The position numbers and the translations under genes were made by a program. Source: Paenibacillus aestuarii (GTDB taxonomy: Bacteria; Bacillota; Bacilli; Paenibacillales; NBRC-103111). Taken from it: a DNA stretch of 64,000 nt. Numbering within the stretch: position 1 is the stretch's first letter; each line of letters begins with the position of its first letter. This document shows positions 33,122 through 43,557 of the stretch, one piece after another. The notes beneath the pieces were generated by a model. It did no database searches. It saw only the letters and a list, made by a program, of their open reading frames with translations, and had not been told where the DNA came from. The stretch lies in contig NZ_JAQFVF010000020.1 of NCBI RefSeq assembly GCF_027789125.1, positions 124,001-188,000 of the forward strand, given 5' to 3'.

Positions 33122-34531
33122 ATGCTTGAGAGGAACATGCCTTTAGAACATTACATCACGATTTCCATCTCGGACGATAAATTGTCAGCGTTTCTACTGA
33201 TCAACGAGTTACAAGAAGACATCATTTTATCCATAGGTCAACTCGAAGAACAATTAAAGGCGCATCAGATCATCCATGGCTTAAACCTCCCCATGATTGC
33301 TCAAGTCGCCGCATCACCAAAAAGCTATGTTGGACAAAAATTAGAAATTGCCAAAGGCACTGTGCCGCAGCAAGGTCAAGACGGTTACATCCAATATATG
33401 TACGATCTCGAGAACGAAGATAAAAAACCGCTGGAGCTTGAAGACGGCAGGGTAAATTATAAAGAAGTCATCTCGCTGCACAATGTGAAAAAAGGACAAC
33501 TGATCGCCCAAAGGTTTCGGGCTACGGAAGGTGCTCCGGGCAAAGCGGTGACAGGTGAAGTGATCTTTGCGAAAGCCGGGAAAGAAGCCCGCTTTAAACT
33601 TGGCAAAAATGTGATCACGGACGCGAATCAAATGGGGCTTTATTCCGTCATGGATGGCATGGTCGTAAAGACAGACCGGGATAAAATTAACGTGTTCCCG
33701 ATTTATGAAGTGAATGGGGATGTGGATTATAATATCGGGAATATTGATTTTATCGGGACTGTCGTGATTCGCGGCAATGTGCTCCCAGGCTTCAAAATTC
33801 GTGCATCCGGCGATATTCGCGTCACAGGCGGCGTTGAAGCGGCTGAGCTTGAAGCTGATGGCTCCATTGAAATCAATGCCGGCATCGTCGGTCAGAATAA
33901 GGCTGTTGTGAAAGCAGGGCATAACTTGAAAAGTTCCTTCATTCAAGATGCTGTTGTTGAAGCCGATAATGAGCTTACAGTTTCGCAAAGCATTATGCAT
34001 TCCACGATTCGTGCGGGTAAAGCCGTCAACTGTGTAGGTTCGAAAGGGCTTATCGTCGGTGGAATCATTCAAGCGGGAGAGCGTGTGAAAGCAAGAACGA
34101 TCGGTAACTCGATGTCCACCGCAACGGTGATAGAAGTAGGGGTACTGCCGGAGCTTCGCAACGAGCTGATTCAGCTTCGCGGCCAACTGAAAGTCCAGAT
34201 GGAGAATCTAGACAAAACCGAAAAAGCTTTGACATTGCTCGATCAATTAGCCGCCGCAGGTCAGCTAGGGCCTGATAAAGTTGCGATGCGTATTAAGCTT
34301 AATCATACGAAGAAACAGGCTCTTGAGGAACAGAATATGATTAAGGACCGGATTTTGGAAATCGAGAAATCACTAGAGGATTCCGAGAATGCCAAAGTCG
34401 AAGTCATATCAACAATTTACGGTGGAGCTAAAATTGTCATCGGCCGTTATACGAAATTTATTAAAGATGCTTCGAATCGAGTGACATTCCGCTTAGTGGA
34501 TAGTGATATCTCGATGACGGCTAACGTTTAA
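33122..34531 (+). CDS. FapA (DUF342) domain protein
   Basis: About 469 residues. An N-terminal region (about 1-80) precedes the FapA core, a right-handed beta-helix-like stretch rich in Gly/Val/Ile (about 185-335; VDYNIGNIDFIGTVVIRGNVLPGFKIRASGDI and repeats of V-x-A-G). A C-terminal coiled coil (about 345-425) and a short terminal domain follow. The name FapA comes from a Vibrio flagellar protein that interacts with a PTS component; in Firmicutes the family has no settled function. ATG at 33122 is preferred over 33116 by spacing from AAAGGGTGG. It is the first gene after sigD. Confidence 0.85.
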   Translation: MLERNMPLEHYITISISDDKLSAFLLINELQEDIILSIGQLEEQLKAHQIIHGLNLPMIAQVAASPKSYVGQKLEIAKGTVPQQGQDGYIQYMYDLENEDKKPLELEDGRVNYKEVISLHNVKKGQLIAQRFRATEGAPGKAVTGEVIFAKAGKEARFKLGKNVITDANQMGLYSVMDGMVVKTDRDKINVFPIYEVNGDVDYNIGNIDFIGTVVIRGNVLPGFKIRASGDIRVTGGVEAAELEADGSIEINAGIVGQNKAVVKAGHNLKSSFIQDAVVEADNELTVSQSIMHSTIRAGKAVNCVGSKGLIVGGIIQAGERVKARTIGNSMSTATVIEVGVLPELRNELIQLRGQLKVQMENLDKTEKALTLLDQLAAAGQLGPDKVAMRIKLNHTKKQALEEQNMIKDRILEIEKSLEDSENAKVEVISTIYGGAKIVIGRYTKFIKDASNRVTFRLVDSDISMTANV

Positions 34532-34551
34532 TATGAAGGAGGCGCTGCTAA

Positions 34552-34896
34552 ATGGATATGAAAGCCATTGATTTGCAGTTTGCCGTACATAAAAACGATG
34601 AAGCAGGCATCCGTCAAAATCAGTTAATGCAGAAGCCGCGCCAGGACGAGGCTTTATTGGAGAATCAGTCCCTGCAGATGACAGAACTTGAGCGAAGCCG
34701 AAGCAGTCGGATCGAAGAGAGCGCCAAGTCCAACATCAAGGATCAAAGAGAGAAAGAGCATAGCCAGAGTCATCATGGACATCAATCCGGGGCAAGTCAC
34801 GTGGAGTCTGAACTAGCTGTACAATCGCATCACGTTTCCAATGTCGCTCAATCTGTCCATCCATACAAAGGGCATCATATCGACTTATCGCTCTAA
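34552..34896 (+). CDS. Small hydrophilic His-rich protein in the flagellar operon
   Basis: 114 residues, no membrane segment, mostly charged and polar. It begins MDMKAIDLQFAVHKNDEAGIRQNQ, which resembles a short family I have seen next to FapA-like genes in Firmicute flagellar operons. The second half is rich in His, Ser and Gln (SHHGHQSGASH, SHHVSNVAQSVHPYKGHH). Preceded by AAGGAGG at 34535-34541. It is probably unstructured and could be a chaperone, scaffold or export substrate; no function is known to me. Confidence 0.7.
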   Translation: MDMKAIDLQFAVHKNDEAGIRQNQLMQKPRQDEALLENQSLQMTELERSRSSRIEESAKSNIKDQREKEHSQSHHGHQSGASHVESELAVQSHHVSNVAQSVHPYKGHHIDLSL

Positions 34897-34929
34897 GCAT
34901 TTTATTTTATATAGAAAAAGGTGTTTGAC

Positions 34930-35553
34930 TTGGACATGAAGCCTTGGATGTATGTCGTCCTTTTAGGGCTCGTCTTCATTGTTTACGCTCGCTTTATCCC
35001 TAAGAAGGAGCCGGCAGGCCTGGATAAAACGAACGTTGTTCAAGAAATCGAGGAAACGATTGAACATTTCGCCGCTGAAATGGATGAACAAAATCAAGCG
35101 CTTCTGGACTTGTTTTCCCGGACCAAGCAGGATTACGAAGTTGAGCTCGCCAAATTGGCGGGCCGACTGGAATCTCTCGAGAAACAGAAGCAAGAGCTTT
35201 CGCATGAGCTGACCAAAGTTCATGTGAACCAACAGCTTCATTCGAAGGCGGTCGGCACCGCCCAAGTCACAGGCGAGGCTTCGCTCGTGGAGGTGAACGC
35301 GGCTCCTACGGCTCCACCTCTTGTTCAAGCTCAGCTAACGAGTCCGCTTCCTGCCATCGAACCAGAAGTACCGGTTCCAGATCCAGAACCTCTCTATACC
35401 GGTTTAAGCATGAAGAGCCGTTATGCCGAATTATTCAGCCTGCATGAGCAAGGCAAAGGCGTTGAGGCGATTGCGAAGAAGCTGGGAATGAACAAGGGAG
35501 AAGTCACGCTAATTCTTCAACTTTCCAAGCAGGAGGAGCATTCCCGTGTTTAA
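34930..35553 (+). CDS. SwrB-like membrane-anchored coiled-coil protein (DUF2802/DUF6115-like)
   Basis: About 207 residues. An N-terminal membrane helix (MYVVLLGLVFIVYARFI) is followed by a long coiled coil (about 30-105), a Pro-rich linker, and a C-terminal helix-turn-helix-like unit (YAELFSLHEQGKGVEAIAKKLGMNKGEVTLILQL). This architecture and its place after sigD match B. subtilis SwrB (YlxL), which activates assembly of the FliP-containing export apparatus. TTG at 34930 suits the site AAAAGGTG best; GTG 34921 and ATG 34936 are alternatives. SwrB orthology is inferred from layout, not from strong identity. Confidence 0.72.
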   Translation: MDMKPWMYVVLLGLVFIVYARFIPKKEPAGLDKTNVVQEIEETIEHFAAEMDEQNQALLDLFSRTKQDYEVELAKLAGRLESLEKQKQELSHELTKVHVNQQLHSKAVGTAQVTGEASLVEVNAAPTAPPLVQAQLTSPLPAIEPEVPVPDPEPLYTGLSMKSRYAELFSLHEQGKGVEAIAKKLGMNKGEVTLILQLSKQEEHSRV

Positions 35554-36061
35554 AAACCGATTGTTTGTGTTCGGGCTTGGTTTTGGTATCATCGTTGGCG
35601 CTATCCTGTTGCAGGTTATGCTTGCGCGTCCGAGTGCAACGGATCAAAGCGGTATCAAGCCGGACGAAATGGATCCCTTGAAGCTCAAGGAGCAGGCCTC
35701 GAAATATTATCAGGTCTTCGAAAAAGATACGAAGGTCTATACGCAGGCTGAGCTCGATGCGAATGTCGCGCAAAAAGTCAAAGAAGAAACAGACAAATTA
35801 GCTGCCGCGCAACCAGCGGGTCAGCCGCAGCCTGCAGCGCCGACCGTGACGGTACGCAATGTGATCTATGTGCAGCCTAGTCTGGATGCAACCGCGGTAA
35901 CGGATTTGCTGGAGAAGTCCGGCGTCATTTCCGACCGCAAAGCGTTTGAATCTGAAATGCAAAAGCAAGGTGGCGTTTATAAGATTCAAGCGGGCCCGCA
36001 CATCTTTGAGGGCAAGTTGGAGATTCCACAGGTGATCGCCAATTTGATGACGCATCAATAA
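35546..36061 (+). CDS. Membrane-anchored protein with MltG N-terminal-like domain
   Basis: 171 residues. An N-terminal signal-anchor (FVFGLGFGIIVGAILLQVML) is followed by an extracytoplasmic coiled region (about 45-90), an Ala/Pro/Gln linker, and a C-terminal domain. In that domain VTDLLEKSGVISDRKAFESEM...YKIQAGPHIF resembles the LysM-like N-terminal module of endolytic transglycosylase MltG (YceG), without the catalytic part. It overlaps the previous gene by 8 bases and is the last gene of the operon. It may bind peptidoglycan near the basal body; this is inferred. Confidence 0.7.
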   Translation: MFKNRLFVFGLGFGIIVGAILLQVMLARPSATDQSGIKPDEMDPLKLKEQASKYYQVFEKDTKVYTQAELDANVAQKVKEETDKLAAAQPAGQPQPAAPTVTVRNVIYVQPSLDATAVTDLLEKSGVISDRKAFESEMQKQGGVYKIQAGPHIFEGKLEIPQVIANLMTHQ

Positions 36062-36062
36062 G

Positions 36063-36100
36063 ACAGACCTACAAAACGATCTTTTGTGAGGTCTGTTTTT
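36063..36100 (+). terminator. Intrinsic terminator of the fla/che operon
   Basis: ACAGACCT (36063-36070) pairs with AGGTCTGT (36089-36096), extended inward by ACAAAA with TTTTGT, and TTTTT follows. It begins one base after the stop of the last gene and marks the end of the roughly 31 kb operon. Confidence 0.93.
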
Positions 36101-36183
36101 CATTTTCAAAAAGGTGTAAATCCGCATACCGACACGCTGCAGATGCGCCTACAATAGGGCAGATTAACGTACTCGACAAAAGG

Positions 36184-36212
36184 TTGCATCGCTAAATGAG
36201 TTATGGTATATT
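36184..36212 (+). promoter_or_regulatory. Probable sigma-A promoter of rpsB
   Basis: TTGCAT (36184-36189), 17-base spacer, TATATT (36207-36212). This predicts a start near 36219 and a leader of about 115 bases. The -10 is good, the -35 matches three of six. Confidence 0.6.
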
Positions 36213-36247
36213 TATTCACGGTGTTAAAAACGCACGTCAGTCAATTT

Positions 36248-36280
36248 GCATATTGGTGCTTACTTTGGTAAGTTTTATGC
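36248..36280 (+). promoter_or_regulatory. Nested hairpin in the rpsB leader
   Basis: GCATA (36248-36252) pairs with TATGC (36276-36280), enclosing CTTAC (36259-36263) with GTAAG (36268-36272). It could be an S2-responsive autoregulatory site; the pairing is seen, the role inferred. Confidence 0.4.
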
Positions 36281-36335
36281 GAAGATGCGACCGACGGAGG
36301 ATACCACAAAAACCATTTTAAGGGAGGGATTGGAG

Positions 36336-37034
36336 ATGGCAGTTATCTCCATGAAACAGCTTTTAGAAGCTGGCGTACATTTCGGTCACCAAACTCGTCG
36401 TTGGAACCCGAAAATGGACAAGTACATTTTCACTGAAAGAAACGGAATTTACATCATCGACCTGCAAAAAACGGTTAAAAAAGTTGAAGAAGCTTACAAC
36501 TTTGTTAAATCCGTTGCTGAAGAGAATGGCACAATTCTTTTCGTAGGTACTAAGAAGCAAGCTCAAGACTCCGTAGCTGAAGAAGCTGAGCGTTGCGGCA
36601 TGTACTTCATCAACCAACGTTGGTTGGGTGGTACATTGACAAACTTCCAAACGATCCAAAAACGTATCGACCGTTTGAAAGAACTTGAAAGATGGGAAGA
36701 AGACGGTACATTCGAAGTTCTTCCTAAGAAAGAAGTTATCATTCTCCGTAAAGAGAAAGATCGTCTTGAGAAATTCCTGGGCGGCATCAAGAACATGAAA
36801 GGCCTGCCAAGCGCATTGTTCGTTATCGATCCTCGTAAAGAGCGTATTGCTGTTGCAGAAGCTCGCAAATTGGGTATCCCAATCGTAGGTATCGTAGATA
36901 CTAACTGTGATCCAGACGAAATCGACTACGTGATCCCTGGTAACGATGATGCAATCCGCGCAGTGAAATTGCTGACTGCAAAAATTGCAGACGCTGTTAT
37001 CGAAGCACACCAAGGCGAGCAAACAACAGCTTAA
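36336..37034 (+). CDS. rpsB: 30S ribosomal protein S2
   Basis: The ATG at 36336 follows GGGAGG (36322-36327) and gives 232 residues starting [28 protein letters not shown], the S2 signature. A second signature, [30 protein letters not shown], is in the C-terminal half. The coding sequence uses a restricted codon set (GCT/GCA, CGT), as expected for a highly expressed gene and unlike its neighbours. It is first in rpsB-tsf. Confidence 0.98.
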   Translation: MAVISMKQLLEAGVHFGHQTRRWNPKMDKYIFTERNGIYIIDLQKTVKKVEEAYNFVKSVAEENGTILFVGTKKQAQDSVAEEAERCGMYFINQRWLGGTLTNFQTIQKRIDRLKELERWEEDGTFEVLPKKEVIILRKEKDRLEKFLGGIKNMKGLPSALFVIDPRKERIAVAEARKLGIPIVGIVDTNCDPDEIDYVIPGNDDAIRAVKLLTAKIADAVIEAHQGEQTTA

Positions 37035-37051
37035 TTTATATGAATGAACAA

Positions 37052-37095
37052 AAGGGTGGTTGGAAGGTGTAACAGCCTGTCATCACCCTTTTTTT
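37052..37095 (+). terminator. Terminator-like element between rpsB and tsf
   Basis: AAGGGTG (37052-37058) pairs with CACCCTT (37084-37090) across a 25-base loop and is followed by seven T. It sits between two genes normally cotranscribed, so it may act as a partial terminator that lowers tsf relative to rpsB. Confidence 0.8.
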
Positions 37096-37147
37096 AAAAA
37101 GTAGTCATTACCTACATAACACAAACACTTTTGGGAGGTTCTTTTCC

Positions 37148-38622
<1,475 letters not shown>

Positions 38623-38625
38623 ACG

Positions 38626-39180
38626 ATGCCACAAACGATTAAAAAGAACGCTGAAGAGCGTATGGATAAAGCCATTGGCGCATTAAAAAGAGATTTGAGC
38701 ACGCTGCGTGCAGGTCGCGCTACACCATCGCTGCTGGATCGCGTACAAGTTGAGTATTACGGTGCAATGACGCCAGTGAATCAGCTTGCTAATCTGTCGA
38801 CACCAGATTCCCGTTCCTTGATCATTCAGCCATGGGACAAAAGCTCCATGAGCGCGATTGAGAAAGCGATCATGAAATCTGATTTGGGTTTGACGCCTTC
38901 GAATGATGGAACAGTTATTCGTATCGTGATCCCGGCATTAACGGAAGAGCGCCGTAACGAACTGGTCAAAATGACCAAAAAGTTCGGTGAGGAAGCCAAA
39001 GTTGCCATCCGCAACATCCGCCGCGATGCCAATGATGAGATCAAGAAGCTCGAAAAAGCAGGGATCTCCGAAGATGAATCCCGTAAACATCAAGAAGATA
39101 TTCAGAAGTTTACAGACAAATTCGTTGCTGAAGTTGAAAAAGTGCTAGCTGCTAAAGAAAAAGAGATTATGGAAGTTTAA
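38626..39180 (+). CDS. frr: Ribosome recycling factor
   Basis: Splits post-termination ribosomes together with EF-G. The 184-residue sequence has the family features [41 protein letters not shown] and the C-terminal coiled bundle ([19 protein letters not shown]). It follows pyrH directly, as in most Firmicutes. Confidence 0.97.
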   Translation: MPQTIKKNAEERMDKAIGALKRDLSTLRAGRATPSLLDRVQVEYYGAMTPVNQLANLSTPDSRSLIIQPWDKSSMSAIEKAIMKSDLGLTPSNDGTVIRIVIPALTEERRNELVKMTKKFGEEAKVAIRNIRRDANDEIKKLEKAGISEDESRKHQEDIQKFTDKFVAEVEKVLAAKEKEIMEV

Positions 39181-39190
39181 ATTAGATATG

Positions 39191-39216
39191 CCCCTAGGAA
39201 TTTACTGGGGGTTTTT
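39191..39216 (+). terminator. Intrinsic terminator after frr
   Basis: CCCCTAG (39191-39197) pairs with CTGGGGG (39205-39211) with one G-T pair, followed by TTTTT. It may be leaky, since uppS starts only 30 bases later with no evident promoter between. Confidence 0.85.
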
Positions 39217-39245
39217 CAGCTTTCCTTATCCAGGGAGGAACGACA

Positions 39246-40022
39246 ATGCTCAAACCGTTAAAGAAATGGTTAGGAAATGCAGCCAAAGAAGATTCGACTT
39301 CTAATATTCCTGACATTGATTTGGCAAACGTGCCTGCTCATGTGGCAATTATCATGGACGGCAACGGACGCTGGGCAAAGCAACGAGGGTTACCTCGAGT
39401 AGCCGGACATCATTCCGGTATGAAAAATGTGAAAAAAATTACGATGGCTGCAAACGACATCGGCGTCAAAGTGCTGACTATGTACGCTTTTTCGACGGAA
39501 AACTGGAAAAGGCCGAAGGAAGAAGTCGAATTCTTGATGAAGCTTCCTCAGGAGTTTTTTCCACTGGAAATCGAAGAACTTATAGAGAATAATGTTCGGA
39601 TACGGATGACGGGATGGAAAGAAGGCTTGCCGGATTACACGTTGAAGGCGATTGAAGACGCCATTGAGCGCACGAAGGACAACACCGGACTCATCCTTAA
39701 TTTCGCTTTGAATTACGGCGGCCGCAAAGAAATGATCGCAGGCGTGCATGATATTATCCGCGATGTGCAAAATGGCGTCCTGCAAGCTGATGAGTTGGAT
39801 GAGGCCCGCTTTTCCAAGTACATGCTGACATCCGATCTGCCTGATCCGGATTTATTAATCCGGACGAGCGGCGAGCTGCGCCTCAGCAATTTTTTACTTT
39901 GGCAGCTTGCTTATTCCGAGCTTTGGTTCACCGAAGCCTACTGGCCAGAATTTACAGAAGCATTATTTATGCAAGCTATCGCCGAATATCAACGCCGCGC
40001 AAGAAGGTATGGCGGTATTTAA
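39246..40022 (+). CDS. uppS: Isoprenyl (undecaprenyl diphosphate) synthase UppS
   Basis: Cis-prenyltransferase that makes the C55 lipid carrier for cell-wall synthesis. 258 residues with catalytic Asp38 in AIIMDGNGRWAKQRG, AGHHSGM, and the C-terminal DLLIRTSGELRLSNFLLWQ followed by the W-P-E-F end (AYWPEFTEALF). The start is preceded by GGGAGGAACGAC. It begins the uppS-cdsA-dxr group. Confidence 0.97.
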   Translation: MLKPLKKWLGNAAKEDSTSNIPDIDLANVPAHVAIIMDGNGRWAKQRGLPRVAGHHSGMKNVKKITMAANDIGVKVLTMYAFSTENWKRPKEEVEFLMKLPQEFFPLEIEELIENNVRIRMTGWKEGLPDYTLKAIEDAIERTKDNTGLILNFALNYGGRKEMIAGVHDIIRDVQNGVLQADELDEARFSKYMLTSDLPDPDLLIRTSGELRLSNFLLWQLAYSELWFTEAYWPEFTEALFMQAIAEYQRRARRYGGI

Positions 40023-40077
40023 CCGCTGGATCTGCGACGAAGATATTTTCGTTTGTTTTATTTAGGAGGAGTTTGCT

Positions 40078-40872
40078 TTGAAGCAGAGGATTGTCACAGG
40101 CGTGATAGCCGGTATTGTTTTCCTTACCTTACTAGTGCTTGGCGGGTATTGGTATGCCGGCTTAATTGTGCTGCTCTCGGTCATCGGGTACCGGGAATAT
40201 ATTCAAATGAACGGATTCACATCTCATAAATTATCCTCTTTCGTCGGATTGGTAGCTCTGCTTCTGCTAGCTGTCCCATGGGATATGCTGGGTATAACAT
40301 TACCTGTCAATACGACGGCCATCATTTGGCTAGCCATGTTCGTCCTCCTGTTTATCACGGTTGCATCTAAGAACAAAATCACCATTGACCAAGTTGCGCT
40401 TATTTTGCTTGGCGCTATCTATATTGGGCTTGGATTTTATTATATGATCTCGACGCGAATTCCGGATCATGGATTGTTCTGGACAATCCTTATCTTTGTA
40501 TGCATTTGGGCAACAGATTCGGGCGCTTATTTTGTCGGATCCATGGTTGGCAAACATCCACTATGGCCGCAAATCAGCCCGAAAAAGTCGATTGAAGGCG
40601 CAGTTGGCGGAATCGTCATTTCGATGCTTGCTGCACTGCTCTTTTCCTGGTATGCACCTGAATTGCTGCCTATTCAAACCGCACTTTTACTTGGCATCTC
40701 GATTGCAATCGTCGGTCAAATCGGTGATTTGATACAATCTGCTTATAAGCGGGTGAAAGGCATTAAAGATACAGGAACGCTGCTGCCAGGACATGGAGGC
40801 GTCTTAGATCGGGTGGATAGCTGGCTAATCGTATTTCCTTTTATTCATTGGCTAGGATTTATTCCCCACTAA
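40078..40872 (+). CDS. cdsA: Phosphatidate cytidylyltransferase CdsA
   Basis: Integral membrane enzyme making CDP-diacylglycerol from CTP and phosphatidate. 264 residues with about seven membrane helices and the C-terminal signature SAYKRVKGIKDTGTLLPGHGGVLDRVDS. It starts with TTG after AGGAGGAG. Its product feeds all phospholipid head groups. Confidence 0.97.
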   Translation: MKQRIVTGVIAGIVFLTLLVLGGYWYAGLIVLLSVIGYREYIQMNGFTSHKLSSFVGLVALLLLAVPWDMLGITLPVNTTAIIWLAMFVLLFITVASKNKITIDQVALILLGAIYIGLGFYYMISTRIPDHGLFWTILIFVCIWATDSGAYFVGSMVGKHPLWPQISPKKSIEGAVGGIVISMLAALLFSWYAPELLPIQTALLLGISIAIVGQIGDLIQSAYKRVKGIKDTGTLLPGHGGVLDRVDSWLIVFPFIHWLGFIPH

Positions 40873-40895
40873 ACGCAGACTGAACGAGGTGTACT

Positions 40896-42044
40896 ATGAC
40901 AAAACGCATCGCGATTCTGGGTTCAACCGGATCCATCGGAACGCAAACGTTAGATATCGTCGCCAATGCTCCGGAACGTTTTCAAGTTGAAGCGATTTCC
41001 GGCGGATATAACAGTAAGTTGCTTATCGAACAGGCCAAACAATTTCAACCGAAGATTGTTTCGGTCGCGACGAAGGAACTAGCCGCTGAAGTTGCGCTTC
41101 ATGTCCCTAGCCAAACCAAGGTTTACTATGGGGAAGAGGGGCTCTTGGAGGTTGCGGCGTCGACCGAAGCAGAACTGCTCGTTACCGCACTAGTCGGCAG
41201 TCAAGGTCTAAAGCCGACACTGGCAGCCATCGAAGCAGGCAAACAAATCGGCTTGGCTAACAAAGAAACGCTCGTTAGCGCAGGTCATATCGTCACGGAA
41301 GCGGCGAGAACGAAGGGCGTAGCGCTGCTGCCTGTGGATAGTGAACATTCCGCCATCTTCCAGTGCTTAAACGGCGAGAAGCGCGCCGAAGTTGCCAAAC
41401 TGATCATTACAGCGTCCGGCGGTTCATTCCGTGATCGTACGCGGGAAGAGCTGGTCGGCGTCACTGTGGAGCAAGCGCTTGCGCATCCGAACTGGTCGAT
41501 GGGCGCCAAGATCACTATTGATTCCGCGACGATGGTCAATAAAGGGTTGGAAGTGATCGAGGCCAGATGGTTATTCGACCTCCCGTATGATCAGATTGAA
41601 GTGCTGATTCATCCGGAGAGTGTAATCCATTCCATGGTAGAGTTCGTCGATCGCAGTGTCATGGCGCAATTGGGCAACCCTGACATGAGAGTCCCGATTC
41701 AATATGCGCTAACGTACCCGGACAGATTTCAGACACCGACAATTCCGTTGAAACTGGCGGCGATCGGCAAGCTGCACTTCAGAGAGATGGACTATGAGCG
41801 GTACCCATGCCTGCGCATGGCGTTCGAGAGCGGGCGTCAAGGCGGTACAACGCCTACGGTCTACAATGCGGCGAACGAAGTTGCGGTTGCCCGTTTCCTT
41901 AAAGGTGAAATTACTTTCTTACAAATTGAACAAGTGATCGAAGGCGCGTTGCAGAAGCATGAGTCGTTTGCAAACCCCAATCTGGCATTGATTGAGGAGC
42001 AAGATGCATGGGCTAGAGCATTTGCCGCCGCGATCCGATTTTAA
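40896..42044 (+). CDS. dxr: 1-deoxy-D-xylulose 5-phosphate reductoisomerase
   Basis: Second step of the MEP isoprenoid pathway, giving 2-C-methyl-D-erythritol 4-phosphate with NADPH. 382 residues with the NADPH motif [14 protein letters not shown] at about 8-21, [21 protein letters not shown] and [15 protein letters not shown]. Located after uppS and cdsA, so precursor supply and the C55 carrier enzyme are co-encoded. Confidence 0.97.
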   Translation: MTKRIAILGSTGSIGTQTLDIVANAPERFQVEAISGGYNSKLLIEQAKQFQPKIVSVATKELAAEVALHVPSQTKVYYGEEGLLEVAASTEAELLVTALVGSQGLKPTLAAIEAGKQIGLANKETLVSAGHIVTEAARTKGVALLPVDSEHSAIFQCLNGEKRAEVAKLIITASGGSFRDRTREELVGVTVEQALAHPNWSMGAKITIDSATMVNKGLEVIEARWLFDLPYDQIEVLIHPESVIHSMVEFVDRSVMAQLGNPDMRVPIQYALTYPDRFQTPTIPLKLAAIGKLHFREMDYERYPCLRMAFESGRQGGTTPTVYNAANEVAVARFLKGEITFLQIEQVIEGALQKHESFANPNLALIEEQDAWARAFAAAIRF

Positions 42045-42051
42045 CGAAAGG

Positions 42052-42092
42052 AGAGCTAAGGTCAGCATGCAAGGTTGGCTCAGCTCTTTTTT
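42052..42092 (+). terminator. Probable intrinsic terminator after dxr
   Basis: AGAGCT (42052-42057) pairs with AGCTCT (42082-42087), followed by TTTTT. The loop is long but has further partial pairing. It suggests that rseP has its own promoter. Confidence 0.75.
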
Positions 42093-42173
42093 CGCTCATA
42101 ATCGCAAAGAACTACTGCCTTTGAGAGTCTAAATACCCCTTAAATATCGTATACTGTGCTAATAGGGGACAGC

Positions 42174-42203
42174 TTGTATTCGGTCCTTCAATAATGGTAA
42201 TCT
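42174..42203 (+). promoter_or_regulatory. Candidate promoter of rseP
   Basis: TTGTAT (42174-42179), 18-base spacer, TAATCT (42198-42203) with an upstream TGG giving an extended -10. It lies between the dxr terminator and rseP. Confidence 0.45.
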
Positions 42204-42237
42204 AAGTACATGCTAAGCTTGAAGGAGGAACTACGAC

Positions 42238-43497
42238 TTGTCAGCTATAGAAGTTGCATTGAAAGTGATTTTGTTGTTTTTCGTATTGGTGACGATACAT
42301 GAGTGGGGACATTTTTACTTTGCCAAGCGGGCGGGTATTCTGGTGAGGGAGTTCGCGATTGGCTTCGGTCCGAAGTTGTTTTCATATAAAAAGGGCGAGA
42401 CTCGCTATACACTGCGGATTTTGCCGATAGGCGGTTTTGTGCGGATGGCCGGCGAAGACCCGGAGATCGTTCAAGTCAACCCTGGGCAAACGATTGCCGT
42501 ACAATTAAACAAAGCGAATGAAGTTACATATTTATACATGGATCAATTGGATCGGCGCTCCAATGTTATTATCGGGGTTGTCGAACACATTGATTTGGAA
42601 AAAAGCTTATCCCTCTCGTTGGACGTTGACGGTGAGCGTGTGACGTATCCGGTCGACCGTCAGGCAATGATGGTGAGTAAAGGCGTCGAGACGCAAATTG
42701 CCCCTTATGACAGGCAGTTTGGCAGCAAGTCTGTAGGCCAGCGCGCGCTCTCGATCGTGATGGGTCCTGTCATGAACTTTGTTCTGGCGATCGTGCTGTT
42801 CCTAATCGTGGTCATCATGTCCGGTGTGCTTACGAATGTGAAGCTCGACTCCGTTATTGCGGGTAAGGCTGGAGAGAAAGCCGGATTGCACAAAGGCGAT
42901 ATTATCATGTCTATTGATAATCATCCAATCGGCGATGACCGGGAGAAGCTGGTCACGGCGATTCAGCAATCTGCCGGCAAACCGATGACATGGGTCGTGG
43001 ACCGCGGCGGCAATCCGTTGACGCTGCAAGTGACCCCAGAGATGGAGAACGGTACGGGCAAGCTGGGTGTTGTCATCTCCGGTGACCGGAGAAACGCGTC
43101 GTTCGGCGAAGTGATCACGGGCACGTACCAGCAAGTGGTGGGCACAACGATCGGCATTGTTACGGGCTTGCAGAAGCTGGTCATGCTGCAGTTTAAGCTT
43201 GACGACTTAGGCGGACCAGTCCGGACGGCGCAAGTATCGGCGGAATTTGCCAAGCTGGGCATGACGTATTTGATTTCCTGGGCAGCTACGCTGAGCTTGT
43301 ATTTGGGGATTTTCAATCTGCTGCCGATCCCGGCGCTGGATGGCAGCCGTCTGCTCTTTATGGGGCTGGAAGCGCTGCGCGGCAAACCAATTGATCCGAA
43401 CCGTGAGAGCATGGTGCACTTCATCGGCTTTGCACTGCTGATGCTGTTGATGGTGGCGGTTACGTACAACGATATTTTACGATTAATCAAAGGCTAG
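42238..43497 (+). CDS. rseP: RIP-type zinc metalloprotease RseP/RasP
   Basis: Site-2 intramembrane protease that cleaves anti-sigma factors and signal-peptide remnants. The zinc motif HEWGH is at residues 21-25 in the first membrane helix. A PDZ domain (about 195-270; VIAGKAGEKAGLHKGDIIMSID) and the second metal motif NLLPIPALDGSRL follow. 419 residues, normal. It starts with TTG after GAAGGAGGAA. Confidence 0.97.
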   Translation: MSAIEVALKVILLFFVLVTIHEWGHFYFAKRAGILVREFAIGFGPKLFSYKKGETRYTLRILPIGGFVRMAGEDPEIVQVNPGQTIAVQLNKANEVTYLYMDQLDRRSNVIIGVVEHIDLEKSLSLSLDVDGERVTYPVDRQAMMVSKGVETQIAPYDRQFGSKSVGQRALSIVMGPVMNFVLAIVLFLIVVIMSGVLTNVKLDSVIAGKAGEKAGLHKGDIIMSIDNHPIGDDREKLVTAIQQSAGKPMTWVVDRGGNPLTLQVTPEMENGTGKLGVVISGDRRNASFGEVITGTYQQVVGTTIGIVTGLQKLVMLQFKLDDLGGPVRTAQVSAEFAKLGMTYLISWAATLSLYLGIFNLLPIPALDGSRLLFMGLEALRGKPIDPNRESMVHFIGFALLMLLMVAVTYNDILRLIKG

Positions 43498-43557
43498 TAC
43501 ATGGAGAGTTAAGGCTTACGAAGTTAGTATTTTACAAGAAGCTCTTAGGAGGACGGT

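Noticed and set aside
36246..36335. N-terminal extension of rpsB from an upstream ATG at 36246
   Set aside because: It would run through the leader hairpin, lacks a ribosome binding site, and S2 homology starts at the ATG at 36336 after GGGAGG.
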